From DATGSF01 sp035302865 (GTDB lineage: Bacteria; Bacteroidota; Bacteroidia; Chitinophagales; Chitinophagaceae), in the NCBI GenBank assembly GCA_035302865.1, contig DATGSF010000170.1:1-7439 (forward strand): 7,439 nt of DNA, given 5' to 3'. The translations under genes were made by a program, and so were the position numbers. Positions 1 through 5,771 of the stretch are shown here, in pieces; within the stretch, counting starts at the first letter, position 1; every line of letters begins with the position of its first letter. The notes below the pieces were generated by a model. That model worked only from the letters and a program-made list of their open reading frames with translations, had not been told where the DNA came from and did not search any database.

Positions 1-1091
1 ATAGTTGCACCTGCATACGTAGAAACAGAGATATTACTATAATCTTCATAACCAGAGCTATTACCTGTGGAACTGTTATTAATATTAGTTGCTCCTCCAC
101 TCGTTGAAAAATTAGTGATATGATAGGTAGTACCACCAGAAGTACTTGGAGTACAATAACAATCAATTACACTTTTCACAGTAACTTCTAAAGCATCAGT
201 TGTATCCGATAAATTACTATTTGTACAAGTAATAATAAAACGATAATCCGTATCATCAGTGATTCCATTTGCAACATTTAAAACTAAATTTGTTCCACCA
301 CTGATATTTGTCCATATATTTTGACCCGCTGGAGATTCTTGCCATTGGTATTCAATACCAGAATTAGGAACTCCTTGACCTAAAATCGAAAATCCTATAT
401 TAGGACAAACAGAAGTATCTGAAGAAGACAAAGCTGCAGTTGGCTGTCCAGAACAAGGTGTAGTGGTTTGGAAAGTTAATTTAATATTAGGACGGTGCCT
501 ATAAGTAACCAAATTGCTATTTCCTTCAGTTGCTCCAATCATATAATCACTAAATCCAGCAGTATATTCCCATTTAATAGCATCCGTTGCACCTACTCCT
601 GTCATATCCTGATCAAAAGAAATCTCTAATGTACCTCCTGTATAAATAAAGGGATTATCTAAGATAATATCTACCCAACCAGAAGTAGAAGGAACATTAA
701 AACTCGAACTAGAATAAACAGAAGTGTGATTAGCCAGAATAGAATTCCATTCACTTGCAATAGTGCCTGGCAATGGTGCTGTTGCAGAGGAATTAGCCAT
801 TCTAATGGTATAATCTATTCCAGAATTAAAAGTACCATTATTGGTTTTATTGAATGCAATTTGTGTAATTTCCATTCCTGAAACTAATCCAATAGCTTGC
901 AATTCTGATTCTTCAAAAATAATATTACTCCTATTTGTATTTGTTGATGAACCAGCACTAAACCTATATACTGGAGCATACATCGTATTTGCGGGTGACA
1001 AATTCCCATTTCCTATTTGCCCTACAATTTGCCCCACAATAGAATCATGAAAGCAAAAAAGGCTTATCAATAAAATAAAAATCTTTTTCAT
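1..1091 (-). CDS. Secreted multidomain surface protein, N-terminal part (runs off left edge)
   Basis: The frame opens at the ATG at 1091-1089 and stays open to the window edge, giving 363 complete residues with no stop; the C-terminus lies outside. Residues 1-20 look like a Sec signal peptide: MKK, a hydrophobic stretch (IFILLISLFCF), then a possible cleavage near SIVG|Q. Residues about 36-209 form a beta-rich, Ser/Thr/Asn-rich region of the kind found at the N-terminus of large Bacteroidota secreted proteins (YAPVYRFSAGSS, then GWVDIILDNPFIYTGG). Residues 211-313 are a module (PCSG...DCYC) repeated in the gene at the right end of the window. Residues from about 314 look like the start of a GEVED-type domain (ITNFSTSG, then GYEDYSNIS). 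By analogy with the right-hand paralogue, it probably ends in further adhesion-type domains and a T9SS sorting domain, but this is not visible. Likely exported and cell-surface attached or released; ligand or substrate unknown. The ATG is chosen because it directly precedes the signal peptide. Confidence 0.88.
   Translation of the reverse strand, partial: MKKIFILLISLFCFHDSIVGQIVGQIGNGNLSPANTMYAPVYRFSAGSSTNTNRSNIIFEESELQAIGLVSGMEITQIAFNKTNNGTFNSGIDYTIRMANSSATAPLPGTIASEWNSILANHTSVYSSSSFNVPSTSGWVDIILDNPFIYTGGTLEISFDQDMTGVGATDAIKWEYTAGFSDYMIGATEGNSNLVTYRHRPNIKLTFQTTTPCSGQPTAALSSSDTSVCPNIGFSILGQGVPNSGIEYQWQESPAGQNIWTNISGGTNLVLNVANGITDDTDYRFIITCTNSNLSDTTDALEVTVKSVIDCYCTPSTSGGTTYHITNFSTSGGATNINNSSTGNSSGYEDYSNISVSTYAGAT
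153..461 (-). repeat. Copy 1 of a 309-bp (103-codon) module shared by the two secreted-protein genes
   Basis: This segment aligns without gaps to 7122-7430, offset by exactly 6969 bp and in the same reading frame of each gene. It encodes the PCSG...DCYC module. By hand count 71 of 103 residues are identical. The conserved blocks are PTAALSSSDTSVCP, IEYQWQESP and TCTNSNLSDTTDALEV. The longest perfect DNA match found is 25 bp (208-232 with 7177-7201). It resembles a Cys-containing Ig-like surface domain, but I cannot name a family. Confidence 0.9.
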
Positions 1092-1153
1092 AATTAATGC
1101 ATTTGTAATAAAATAAATTTGGTTTTAAGTATTAGATAATTTTATAATCCCAA

Positions 1154-1183
1154 CAAAATACTACAACAGAATTATATTTGCAA
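1154..1183 (-). promoter_or_regulatory. Possible Bacteroidota-type promoter of the left secreted-protein gene
   Basis: Read on the minus strand, TTG (1183-1181) is followed after 20 bp by TATTTTG (1160-1154). This is one base shorter than the phylum consensus TAnnTTTG, so the match is imperfect. It would place the transcript start near 1147 and give a leader of about 55 nt before the ATG at 1091. Confidence 0.3.
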
Positions 1184-1202
1184 GCTTTTTTAAAATTTTT
1201 TT

Positions 1203-1239
1203 AAAAAAATAGAGTTGCATATTCTCATGCAACTCTATT
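1203..1239 (-). terminator. Rho-independent terminator of tmm
   Basis: A 13-bp perfect stem (1208-1220 with 1227-1239; core AGAGTTGCAT / ATGCAACTCT) encloses a 6-nt loop. On the minus strand it is followed by a run of seven T (1209-1203). It begins 24 nt beyond the tmm stop codon, so tmm transcription should stop before the downstream secreted-protein gene. The plus-strand side lacks a T run directly after the stem, so this is a one-way terminator. Confidence 0.88.
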
Positions 1240-1262
1240 CCTCAAGGAAGATTTTATTTATT

Positions 1263-2636
1263 TTATTTCACTAATGCATCTTCTTTGATGTCAGCTAAAT
1301 ACCTTTCCATAGTATCATTTTCCTCATCCATCCATTTAGTATGATGCTGCTCAGCCATAGTACCCGTAATAACAGATCTGAAGTTTTTATCTCTATAGGT
1401 TAAAATATTTTCTTCCTTATCTGCTAACCATTGCTTAAATAATTCTGCAGTTTGATCCCACTTTAATGCAGGATAATCGGAATAAGAATTTAAATCTACT
1501 ATATAATCCTTTTGAAAATCTACATCACCATTTGCATCTTTAATAGCATCTTGCTTATCCAACCAATATTGAATATCCTTATCTCTTTCCTCTTTATTTG
1601 GTAATTCATGACGACCCAAAATAACTTCTCTTGCAAACCATGCTTGTACATCAAACATATTAAAAGTGTAATACTGATCTTGCATACCTAAATACAATAA
1701 TCTATCTACCTCATTGAATACTACCCCTTTATATAAATTATCAGGATATAAGCAATTATGTGTTTTCAATCGTAATTCTGTAGGCAAGAAAGGGAATTTA
1801 TGTTGGTACCCTGTACACATTATCACTGCATCAAATTCCTCCTTATGTCCATTTTCAAAATGAGCTACTCCTTCTTCAAAATGCGTTAATAATGGTAATT
1901 CCTTCATATTTTCTGGCCAATCTAATCCTATTGGATTTGTTCTATAACTTAGGGTAATAGACTTTGCACCATGTTTATGACATTGTATTCCAATATCTTC
2001 TGCAGAATAAGAACTACCAACTAATAAAATGTTTTTTCCTATAAATGGATCAGCTCCTCTAAAGTCATGCGCATGCATAACAATGCCTGGAAATTCTTCA
2101 ATTCCTTTAAAATAAGGCATATTAGGTACACTAAAATGTCCTGTAGCTACAATTAAATAATCGAAATATTCGATAAATGTCTCTTCTTTCACTAAATCAT
2201 CAAAAACTACACGAAATTTTTGATCATAGGGATTAAAATCTACCCAACGAGCCGAGGTATTAAATTGTATAAACTCACGTACCTCATCACGATCAATACG
2301 TCCTTTAATATAATCATATAAAACCTCTCTTGGTGGATAAGATGAAATAGGTTTACCAAAATGATCCATAAAAGTATAGTCTCCAAACTCTAAACATTCT
2401 TTTGGACCATTAGACCATAAATAACGGTACATACTTCCATGAATTGGCTCACCATACTTCCCTACTCCTGTTCTCCAAGTATAATTCCACATTCCTCCTA
2501 AATCGGATTGCTTCTCAAATACTTTAATTTCTGGAATAGCATTCCCTTTTTTTCGTTCCGCTAAAAAAGCTCTAATCTGTGCTAAGCCACTTGGACCTGC
2601 TCCAATAATTCCTACTTTTATATCTTCAATTTGCAT
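1263..2636 (-). CDS. tmm: Trimethylamine monooxygenase (bacterial flavin-containing monooxygenase)
   Basis: A 457-residue NADPH- and FAD-dependent cytosolic enzyme predicted to oxidise trimethylamine to trimethylamine N-oxide; family members also oxidise dimethyl sulfide and other soft nucleophiles. Motifs in order: FAD-binding GAGPSG at 12-17; LWSNGPKE at 73-80, containing the active-site Asn of bacterial FMOs (N76); the FMO signature FxGxxxHxxxF at 182-192 (FPGIVMHAHDF); the NADPH-binding Rossmann turn GSSYSAED at 207-214; YRT at 231-233, the likely NADPH-phosphate contact; and CTGY at 274-277. As I remember the Methylocella and Roseobacter-type Tmm proteins, it matches nearly end to end, including GMQDQYYTFNMFDVQAWFAR (317-336) and TGTMAEQHHTKW (424-435), and the length is normal for them (about 450). 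This separates it from general Baeyer-Villiger or siderophore N-hydroxylases. It stands alone between its own promoter and terminator. No demethylase or transporter is visible. Substrate preference is inferred from sequence. Confidence 0.93.
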   Translation of the reverse strand: MQIEDIKVGIIGAGPSGLAQIRAFLAERKKGNAIPEIKVFEKQSDLGGMWNYTWRTGVGKYGEPIHGSMYRYLWSNGPKECLEFGDYTFMDHFGKPISSYPPREVLYDYIKGRIDRDEVREFIQFNTSARWVDFNPYDQKFRVVFDDLVKEETFIEYFDYLIVATGHFSVPNMPYFKGIEEFPGIVMHAHDFRGADPFIGKNILLVGSSYSAEDIGIQCHKHGAKSITLSYRTNPIGLDWPENMKELPLLTHFEEGVAHFENGHKEEFDAVIMCTGYQHKFPFLPTELRLKTHNCLYPDNLYKGVVFNEVDRLLYLGMQDQYYTFNMFDVQAWFAREVILGRHELPNKEERDKDIQYWLDKQDAIKDANGDVDFQKDYIVDLNSYSDYPALKWDQTAELFKQWLADKEENILTYRDKNFRSVITGTMAEQHHTKWMDEENDTMERYLADIKEDALVK

Positions 2637-2672
2637 AAAAAAATATATTGATTAAAAAATAATAAATTATGA

Positions 2673-2693
2673 AAAGAAAGATGTTCTTTCTTT
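2673..2693 (-). repeat. Perfect inverted repeat (hairpin) near the tmm start
   Basis: AAAGAAAGA and TCTTTCTTT form a 9-bp perfect stem with a 3-nt loop, 36 nt upstream of the tmm ATG. It is not followed by a T run on the minus strand, so it is unlikely to be a plain terminator. It could be an RNA hairpin in the leader or a protein-binding palindrome; the purine/pyrimidine bias of the arms also makes chance possible. Confidence 0.6.
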
Positions 2694-2712
2694 AACTGAA
2701 AAATATAGATAA

Positions 2713-2747
2713 AATAGTAATGAATAACACCTGTTTGAATAGTAATG
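2713..2747. repeat. 10-bp direct repeat in the tmm leader
   Basis: AATAGTAATG occurs at 2713-2722 and again at 2738-2747, a period of 25 bp, between the two inverted repeats of the leader. The match is exact, but the sequence is A/T-rich, so its meaning is uncertain. Confidence 0.45.
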
Positions 2748-2778
2748 CTTATAATAAAGCGCAAACTGTATAGTGTAG

Positions 2779-2819
2779 GAAATTTGTTTAAAATATATTA
2801 ATCTTTGATAACAAATTTC
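2779..2819 (-). repeat. Long-loop inverted repeat at the 5' end of the tmm leader
   Basis: GAAATTTGTT (2779-2788) and AACAAATTTC (2810-2819) are perfect 10-bp arms separated by 21 nt. If transcription starts near 2836, as the promoter suggests, this structure begins about 17 nt into the tmm mRNA. It could be a 5' stabilising stem-loop or an operator with separated arms. Confidence 0.55.
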
Positions 2820-2842
2820 TAAATTTTATCATATATACATTG

Positions 2843-2872
2843 CAAAGATACGAAGTTTTAGGCTCTTGACAA
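2843..2872 (-). promoter_or_regulatory. tmm promoter (TTG-N19-TATCTTTG)
   Basis: On the minus strand the -33 element TTG (2872-2870) is followed after 19 bp by TATCTTTG (2850-2843), a full match to the Bacteroidota -7 consensus TAnnTTTG at the usual spacing. Transcription would start near 2836, giving a leader of about 200 nt before the tmm ATG, which is long for a metabolic gene. Confidence 0.65.
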
Positions 2873-2926
2873 AAGATAAAGTGTATTAAAAACCTTTGTA
2901 ATCGTTAATACAAATTAGTTTTAGAC

Positions 2927-2942
2927 TTCGAAAAATTTCGAA
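2927..2942. promoter_or_regulatory. 16-bp palindrome between the divergent promoters
   Basis: TTCGAAA and TTTCGAA form perfect 7-bp arms around a 2-bp centre. The palindrome lies about 55 bp upstream of the tmm -33 element and about 97 bp upstream of the plus-strand -7 element. Its position and symmetry fit a dimeric regulator's binding site, but no regulator gene is visible and the assignment is only a possibility. Confidence 0.4.
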
Positions 2943-3038
2943 AATGGTGTTTTTCTTAGTATCAAAATTAGTTTAAATTCTATTCTTTTAATCTAGCTAA
3001 TATCTCCCAGGAAATATAAACTATCCATAATTTGTTCT

Positions 3039-3046
3039 TATATTTG
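3039..3046 (+). promoter_or_regulatory. -7 promoter element of the nucleotide-sugar dehydrogenase / glycosyltransferase unit
   Basis: TATATTTG matches the Bacteroidota -7 consensus exactly. No TTG lies at the expected distance upstream, so the -33 half is weak or absent. The predicted start near 3052 is about 19 nt before the ATG at 3071. This supports 3071, rather than the upstream in-frame TTG at 3032, as the translation start. Confidence 0.5.
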
Positions 3047-3070
3047 CAATCATTTTTAAAATATTGCAAT

Positions 3071-4357
3071 ATGAGAAAAAATATAGCTGTTATAGGCTTA
3101 GGTTATGTAGGACTTCCTTTAGCAAGATTATTTGCTACTAAATATGCAGTAGTAGGTTTTGATATACATCAAAAAAGAATTGAAGAATTAAATAATGGAA
3201 AAGACCATACCTTAGAAGTTGAAGATGCTATTTTGCAAGCAGTTTTACAAAAAGAATCTCCTTTTAAAAATCAAACCCCTGGTTTATACTGTTCCAATAA
3301 ATTGGAGGATATAGCAGCAGCTAATATTTATATTATTACAGTTCCTACACCTGTAGATGCTAATAATAATCCGGATTTTACTCCTCTAAAAAAAGCATCT
3401 GAAAGTGTTGCAAAGGTTTTAAAAAATGATGATATAGTTATTTATGAATCCACGGTTTATCCTGGTGCTACAGAGGAAATTTGTATCCCAATTTTAGAAG
3501 AAATTTCTGGATTAAAATACAAGCATGATTTTCACGCAGGTTACTCTCCTGAAAGAATCAATCCTGGAGATAAAAAACATACTGTAGAAAAAATTCTTAA
3601 AGTTACTTCAGGCTCATCTCCAGAAATTGGCAAGGAAATAGATGCTCTTTATGCTTCTGTTATTGAAGCAGGAACGCATTTAGCTCCTAGTATCAAAGTT
3701 GCAGAGGCAGCAAAGGTTATAGAAAATGCACAAAGAGATATCAATATTGCTTTCGTTAATGAATTAGCGAAGATTTTTAATCTATTGGATATTGATACAA
3801 ATGCTGTTTTAGAAGCAGCGGGAACAAAATGGAATTTTCTTCCTTTTAAACCGGGATTAGTGGGCGGACATTGCATAGGAGTTGATCCTTATTATATTGC
3901 ACAAAGAGCAACGCAGGTGGGTTATCATCCTGAAATTATCCTTGCAGGTCGTAGATTAAATGATTCCATGGGTGCATATGTAGCATCGCAAATTGTAAAA
4001 TCTATCATTAAAGAAGATATACATGTTAATAATGCTAAAGCACTTATTCTTGGTTTCACTTTTAAAGAAAATTGTCCGGATATCAGAAATACTAGAGTTA
4101 TAGATGTCTATAATAGCCTAAAAGATTATGGATTAAATATTGACGTATATGATCCTTGGGCAAAAACAGAGGAAGTGGAAAAGGAATATGGAATTAGAAG
4201 CTCTAACACTTTAAATGCGGAGGAAAAATATGATGTTATTATCTTAGCAGTAGCACATAAAGAATTTTTAAATACTGATTGGAGAAAACATCAAAAGGAA
4301 AACAGTATCATTTATGATGTAAAAGGTATCTTGGATTACGCGGATTATGGTTTATAA
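3071..4357 (+). CDS. tviB: UDP-N-acetylglucosamine 6-dehydrogenase, TviB/WbpA type
   Basis: A 428-residue cytosolic UDP-sugar dehydrogenase predicted to oxidise UDP-GlcNAc (or UDP-GalNAc) at C6 with two NAD+, giving the uronic acid precursor of a surface polysaccharide. Visible features: N-terminal NAD-binding GLGYVG at 9-14 with the acidic D31 ending beta-2 (VVGFD); TVPTP at 90-94; YESTVYPG at 125-132; GYSPERINPGDKKH at 157-170; K215 in VAEAAKVIEN, on the central helix; catalytic Cys268 in GGHCIGVDPYY; and the C-terminal domain with GFTFKENCPDIRNTR at 328-342. These blocks match the TviB/WbpA branch better than UDP-glucose dehydrogenases, and the length is typical. The ATG at 3071 is chosen because it directly precedes the Rossmann strand and follows a -7 element; a longer frame from TTG at 3032 would overlap that promoter. 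It is followed 15 nt later by a glycosyltransferase gene. The usual 4-epimerase partner (TviC/WbpP) is not visible. The exact acetamido-sugar substrate is inferred. Confidence 0.92.
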   Translation: MRKNIAVIGLGYVGLPLARLFATKYAVVGFDIHQKRIEELNNGKDHTLEVEDAILQAVLQKESPFKNQTPGLYCSNKLEDIAAANIYIITVPTPVDANNNPDFTPLKKASESVAKVLKNDDIVIYESTVYPGATEEICIPILEEISGLKYKHDFHAGYSPERINPGDKKHTVEKILKVTSGSSPEIGKEIDALYASVIEAGTHLAPSIKVAEAAKVIENAQRDINIAFVNELAKIFNLLDIDTNAVLEAAGTKWNFLPFKPGLVGGHCIGVDPYYIAQRATQVGYHPEIILAGRRLNDSMGAYVASQIVKSIIKEDIHVNNAKALILGFTFKENCPDIRNTRVIDVYNSLKDYGLNIDVYDPWAKTEEVEKEYGIRSSNTLNAEEKYDVIILAVAHKEFLNTDWRKHQKENSIIYDVKGILDYADYGL

Positions 4358-4372
4358 ATTAATAATATAAAA

Positions 4373-5584
4373 ATGCAAAAGAAAAGAATTTTTATAAGTA
4401 CTTATTATATGGAGATTGGAGGTGTAGAAAGAAGCCTGATTGGTTTATTACACAGCTTAGATTATAAGAAAGTTACTGTAGATTTATTTTTACATAGACA
4501 TACTGGTGAATTTATGTCCTTAATCCCAAAAGAAGTGAATCTGCTTCCTGAAGATAAATATTATGCTACTTATAGTCGCCCTGTAAAACAATTGTTTAAA
4601 GAAGGTTTTATAAAAATTGGAGTTTCTCGTGCATTGGCAGCTTTGCGTACTAAAAATGAAATTAAAAAAAAGAATTTAAAGGAAAATGCCTCATCTGTAA
4701 CCTATAGCGTATTATATACAGAACCTTTTTTGCCTTCCTTGGAAAAATATGGAAATTATGATTTGGCAATTAGTTTTTTAATGCCGCATAATATTGTCCT
4801 CAGAAAAGTGAAAGCTAAAAAGAAAATTGGATGGATTCATACAGATTACAGTACTATATATTTAAATAAAGAAATAGAAAAACCCAATTGGGAACCTTTG
4901 GATCATATAGTTTCCATTTCTAAAAGTGTAGAAAAATCTTTTCTTAGTATTTTCCCTGAATTAGAAAGTAAAATTATTGAAATAGAAAATATTTTACATC
5001 CTAAAATAGTAAAAGAACAAGCTAAAGAAAAAGAAGTAAAACCAGAACTTCAAAGAAATGAAGATGATGCAATATTATTTTGTTCAGTAGGTCGAATATC
5101 TTATGCAAAAAACTTTGACCAAATTCCTTTTGTTTGTCAAAAACTTGTGGAATTAGGACATAATGTAAAATGGTATATAATTGGAGATGGTGGCAGCACT
5201 GAAGAGGTAGAAAAAAACATACAATCTTGTGGAATGGAAAATCATGTTTTTCTTCTAGGAAAAAAAGCAAATCCGTATCCATATATGCTGGCTTGTGATT
5301 TTTATTTGCAACTTTCTCGATATGAGGGTAAAGCAGTAACCGTGAGGGAAGCGCAAATTTTAGGAAAAAAAGTAATAATCTCTGATTTTCCTACAGCTAA
5401 GTCGCAATTGGAAGATGGAGTCGATGGCATTATAGTACCTATGGAAAATATAGCAGCAGCTGAAGCTATTGATGATTTTATAAGGGATAAAGAAAAACAG
5501 AATGCAATTGTACAAGCACTTAAAGAAGGAAATTATGGTAATGAAGAGGAAGTTGAAAAAATATATGAATTACTAGATATATAG
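4373..5584 (+). CDS. Glycosyltransferase, GT4-type (GT-B fold)
   Basis: A 403-residue cytosolic or peripheral-membrane retaining glycosyltransferase that probably adds one sugar to a lipid-linked glycan or polysaccharide repeat unit. The N-terminal half begins with a beta-strand and a glycine-rich acceptor-side loop, IGGVERSL, at 15-22. The C-terminal half has CSVGRISYAKNFDQ at 237-250 (R241 and K246 in the usual phosphate-binding places), YIIGDGG at 268-274, HVFLLGKKANPYPYM at 291-305, and the EX7E motif (E318 and E326 in YEGKAVTVREA), then DGVDGIIVP at 348-356. No membrane helix is evident. A Lys-rich stretch at 94-104 and another at 211-223 may aid membrane or interdomain contact (speculative). 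It starts 15 nt after the dehydrogenase stop, so the two are probably co-transcribed. The donor may be the sugar made by that neighbour, but donor and acceptor cannot be read from sequence. Confidence 0.88.
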   Translation: MQKKRIFISTYYMEIGGVERSLIGLLHSLDYKKVTVDLFLHRHTGEFMSLIPKEVNLLPEDKYYATYSRPVKQLFKEGFIKIGVSRALAALRTKNEIKKKNLKENASSVTYSVLYTEPFLPSLEKYGNYDLAISFLMPHNIVLRKVKAKKKIGWIHTDYSTIYLNKEIEKPNWEPLDHIVSISKSVEKSFLSIFPELESKIIEIENILHPKIVKEQAKEKEVKPELQRNEDDAILFCSVGRISYAKNFDQIPFVCQKLVELGHNVKWYIIGDGGSTEEVEKNIQSCGMENHVFLLGKKANPYPYMLACDFYLQLSRYEGKAVTVREAQILGKKVIISDFPTAKSQLEDGVDGIIVPMENIAAAEAIDDFIRDKEKQNAIVQALKEGNYGNEEEVEKIYELLDI

Positions 5585-5599
5585 CTATTTGCATAAAAC

Positions 5600-5647
5600 A
5601 GTAAAATTTACATTTATAATTATAACTCATTTTACTTTAGTTTTTTT
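5600..5647 (+). terminator. Weak possible first terminator after the glycosyltransferase gene
   Basis: AGTAAAAT (5600-5607) and ATTTTACT (5629-5636) form an 8-bp, mostly A/T stem with a 21-nt loop, followed after TTAG by seven T (5641-5647). The stem is weak; the hairpin at 5711-5757 is the more likely terminator. Confidence 0.25.
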
Positions 5648-5710
5648 ATAGAAATTTCGAACTTTGATAAAAACAAATTGATAATAATCCCTCTCCTAAA
5701 TTAAGAATTA

Positions 5711-5757
5711 AAATAAAATTGCCTCACTTATTTAAGCGAGGCAATTTTATTTTTAAA
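5711..5757. terminator. Bidirectional terminator between converging genes
   Basis: A stem pairs AAAATTGCCTC (5715-5725) with GAGGCAATTTT (5738-5748) and continues, after one mismatch, as CTT/AAG around a 4-nt loop. It is flanked by A-rich sequence on the left and T-rich sequence on the right, so it can act in both directions. It serves the plus-strand glycosyltransferase unit ending at 5584 and the minus-strand secreted-protein gene ending at 5772. The rest of 5585-5771 holds no gene that I can support. Confidence 0.85.
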
Positions 5758-5771
5758 GAGGATTATGAGTT

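Larger units (their letters stand above)
2637..3070. other. Divergent intergenic region between tmm and the nucleotide-sugar dehydrogenase gene
   Basis: These 434 very A/T-rich bases have no convincing coding frame. They hold the tmm promoter (2843-2872), a roughly 200-nt tmm leader with two inverted repeats and a 10-bp direct repeat, a separate short palindrome (2927-2942), and the -7 element of the plus-strand unit (3039-3046). I recognise no tRNA, known riboswitch class or mobile-element end in it. Confidence 0.8.

Noticed and set aside
841..1050. A 69-codon plus-strand open frame opposite the left secreted-protein gene
   Set aside because: It is antisense to a well-supported signal-peptide-bearing coding region, has no promoter or family resemblance, and arises from the low-GC reverse strand.
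1263..2636. Mobile-element origin of the tmm block
   Set aside because: No transposase, integrase, terminal inverted repeats, target duplication or tRNA boundary is visible, and base composition looks like the neighbours; transfer remains possible but unsupported here.
2788..2832. A 14-codon upstream open frame at the very start of the predicted tmm leader (ATG at 2832)
   Set aside because: It would sit only about 4 nt from the predicted transcript start, has no ribosome-binding context, and short frames like this are expected by chance in such sequence.
3032..3070. A 13-residue N-terminal extension of the dehydrogenase from TTG at 3032
   Set aside because: The extension would overlap the -7 element at 3039-3046, and family members start directly before the Rossmann strand, as the ATG at 3071 does.
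3649..3876. A 75-codon minus-strand open frame within the dehydrogenase gene
   Set aside because: It lies opposite highly conserved catalytic sequence of the dehydrogenase and shows no protein features of its own.
5022..5282. An 86-codon minus-strand frame inside the glycosyltransferase gene, rich in Leu, Phe and His
   Set aside because: The hydrophobic look comes from the complement of Lys/Glu-rich codons; it lies opposite conserved GT4 motifs.
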